From an uncultured Acetatifactor sp. (GTDB lineage: Bacteria; Bacillota; Clostridia; Lachnospirales; Lachnospiraceae): a DNA stretch of 64,000 nucleotides. This document shows, piece by piece, positions 63,105 through 64,000 of the stretch. The position numbers were made by a program, and so were the translations under genes. The notes under the pieces were generated by a model. It saw only the letters and a program-made list of their open reading frames with translations, made no database searches and was not told the origin of the DNA. The DNA lies in contig CAJTPN010000003.1 of NCBI GenBank assembly GCA_910578185.1, positions 1 through 64,000 of the forward strand, read 5' to 3'. Each line of letters opens with the position of its first letter. Within the stretch, counting starts at the first letter, position 1.

Positions 63105-63341
63105 CCCATCCTAAACACTTGAAACACAAACTACAAGGGAAAGCGCTCTTCAATCTATAAGTTCCTCTTTTGCCTTTAGAGCTGGCGATAGCATGGCCTC
63201 CAGCTTATTTCTATGCAGATTTCTTTTTTACCTGACCCGTTCCCCTAACCTTATACGCGAACCTACAACCGTCAAATTATCCTCGCAGTAAATCAACTCC
63301 CCGCTTAATGCTTTAATAATGAACATTCCCCTTAAAGAAAC

Positions 63342-64000
63342 TTATTGATAAAACTGTGCCTGGGCATTCCACATCTCGTAATATTTTCCCGTCTGATCTT
63401 GCACCAGCTTGTCGTGTGATCCTGTTTGTACTATTTGTCCTTCATGAAATACGAGGATTCTGGAGCAAAATTTGCAACTGGACAAACGGTGAGAGATATA
63501 AACAATGCCGCTTCCTTCCACCAGTTGATGAATATTTTCATACATGGTATATTCCGCACGCGGATCCAAGGCCGCCGTGGGTTCATCCAGGATTAAAAAG
63601 TGAGCCTGCTTATAGACCGCCCGCGCAATTGCGACCTTCTGTGCCTCCCCGCCGGATATTTCCACCCCGCCTTCTTCAAAGTCCTGAAAAAATACAGTTT
63701 CCAGTTTTTTGGGAAGGCCTTCCGCCCATGATAGGATACCCGCTTTATCAAGAGCATCGTATACCGAATGATCCTGATATATTTTTGAAACAGCAACATT
63801 TTGCCCCAAAGTAAAGGAAAACAACTGATAATCTTGAAACACCACGCCAAAAAGTCGGCGGTATTCATCGATTTTTATAGAATGAATATTCCTTCCATTC
63901 AGAGTAATTGTCCCTTCCGTCGGCTCATATAAACGACATAGCAACTTGATAAGTGTCGTTTTGCCCGATCCGTTCATCCCAACCACGGCAATGCGTTCTC
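63342..64000 (-). CDS. ABC exporter, C-terminal ATPase part (cut by window edge)
   Basis: About 219 residues of the nucleotide-binding domain of a multidrug/lipid/peptide-type exporter. Walker A GMNGSGKTT, Q-loop VVFQDYQLFSF, signature EISGGEAQKVAIARA, Walker B FLILDEPTAALDP and switch IVYISHRLSSC are all present. The membrane part must lie to the right of the window. The FxxGG(x)ISGGEAQ form resembles exporters linked to peptide or bacteriocin export. Stop at 63342. Confidence 0.9.
   Translation of the reverse strand, partial: ERIAVVGMNGSGKTTLIKLLCRLYEPTEGTITLNGRNIHSIKIDEYRRLFGVVFQDYQLFSFTLGQNVAVSKIYQDHSVYDALDKAGILSWAEGLPKKLETVFFQDFEEGGVEISGGEAQKVAIARAVYKQAHFLILDEPTAALDPRAEYTMYENIHQLVEGSGIVYISHRLSSCKFCSRILVFHEGQIVQTGSHDKLVQDQTGKYYEMWNAQAQFYQ

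Overview
The window looks like a chromosomal segment of a Gram-positive gut anaerobe of the class Clostridia, most likely family Lachnospiraceae. The basis is inference: strong purine-rich Shine-Dalgarno sites before nearly every gene, a dgt-dnaG-rpoD-trmK housekeeping block, an [FeFe]-hydrogenase-like sensor, a Csp-type subtilase with an inserted domain, DUF6020 and DUF6320 proteins, VanZ, pectin-degradation genes and a large serine recombinase. No rRNA or species-level marker is present.

Layout. 0-2 kb: end of an integrated element carrying a large serine recombinase, beside tRNA-Asn. 2-5.2 kb: mannonate dehydratase, a GNAT acetyltransferase, a decayed methyltransferase, tRNA-Gly and a decayed phage lysin. 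5.2-12.6 kb: Csp-like protease, ABC-F ATPase with a leader hairpin, PAS protein, LURP-one-related protein, M18 aminopeptidase and a Sel1-NUDIX fusion. 13.2-25.1 kb: surface-glycan genes, comprising an FdtB/FdtA pair for a 3-amino sugar, a GT2 glycosyltransferase, gmd and fcl for GDP-L-fucose, GtrA and two related large membrane proteins. Among them lie DJ-1 and CYTH proteins and a Na+/Ca2+ exchanger family protein behind a yybP-ykoY (Mn2+) riboswitch. 25-40 kb: an inverted-repeat element, pectinesterase, a GntR-ABC operon with a perfect palindromic operator, a LytTR regulator with a FliD-like protein, a soluble [FeFe]-hydrogenase/chemoreceptor fusion, and a pectin group (isomerase, GH28, shortened GH88/105). 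40-44.8 kb: two-component system with a BcrA-type ABC transporter, and two XRE regulators.

44.9-47.6 kb holds the most unusual locus. A 709-residue protein with a helical N-terminal region and a C-terminal TerD domain is preceded by a leader of about 400 nt. The leader carries four tandem RNA units that keep the same two-stem fold although the paired bases differ from unit to unit. A promoter lies at the upstream edge of the array. I do not recognise this RNA.

47.6-64 kb: TGS/uridine-kinase-like protein, trmK-rpoD-dnaG-dgt, a three-gene acyltransferase/DUF6320/esterase operon, tRNA-Leu, a second FliD-like protein, tRNA-Val with the same downstream architecture as tRNA-Gly, DUF6020 and VanZ membrane proteins, a CPBP protease, and a partial ABC exporter at the right edge.

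How the genes work together. Genes at 13.2-25 kb make activated deoxy- and amino-sugars and move lipid-linked sugars across the membrane. Pectinesterase, GH28, the isomerase and mannonate dehydratase fit cytoplasmic use of pectin fragments and uronates. Regulation visible in the DNA includes a riboswitch, an attenuator-like hairpin, a GntR palindrome, direct repeats before the LytTR gene and the tandem RNA leader.
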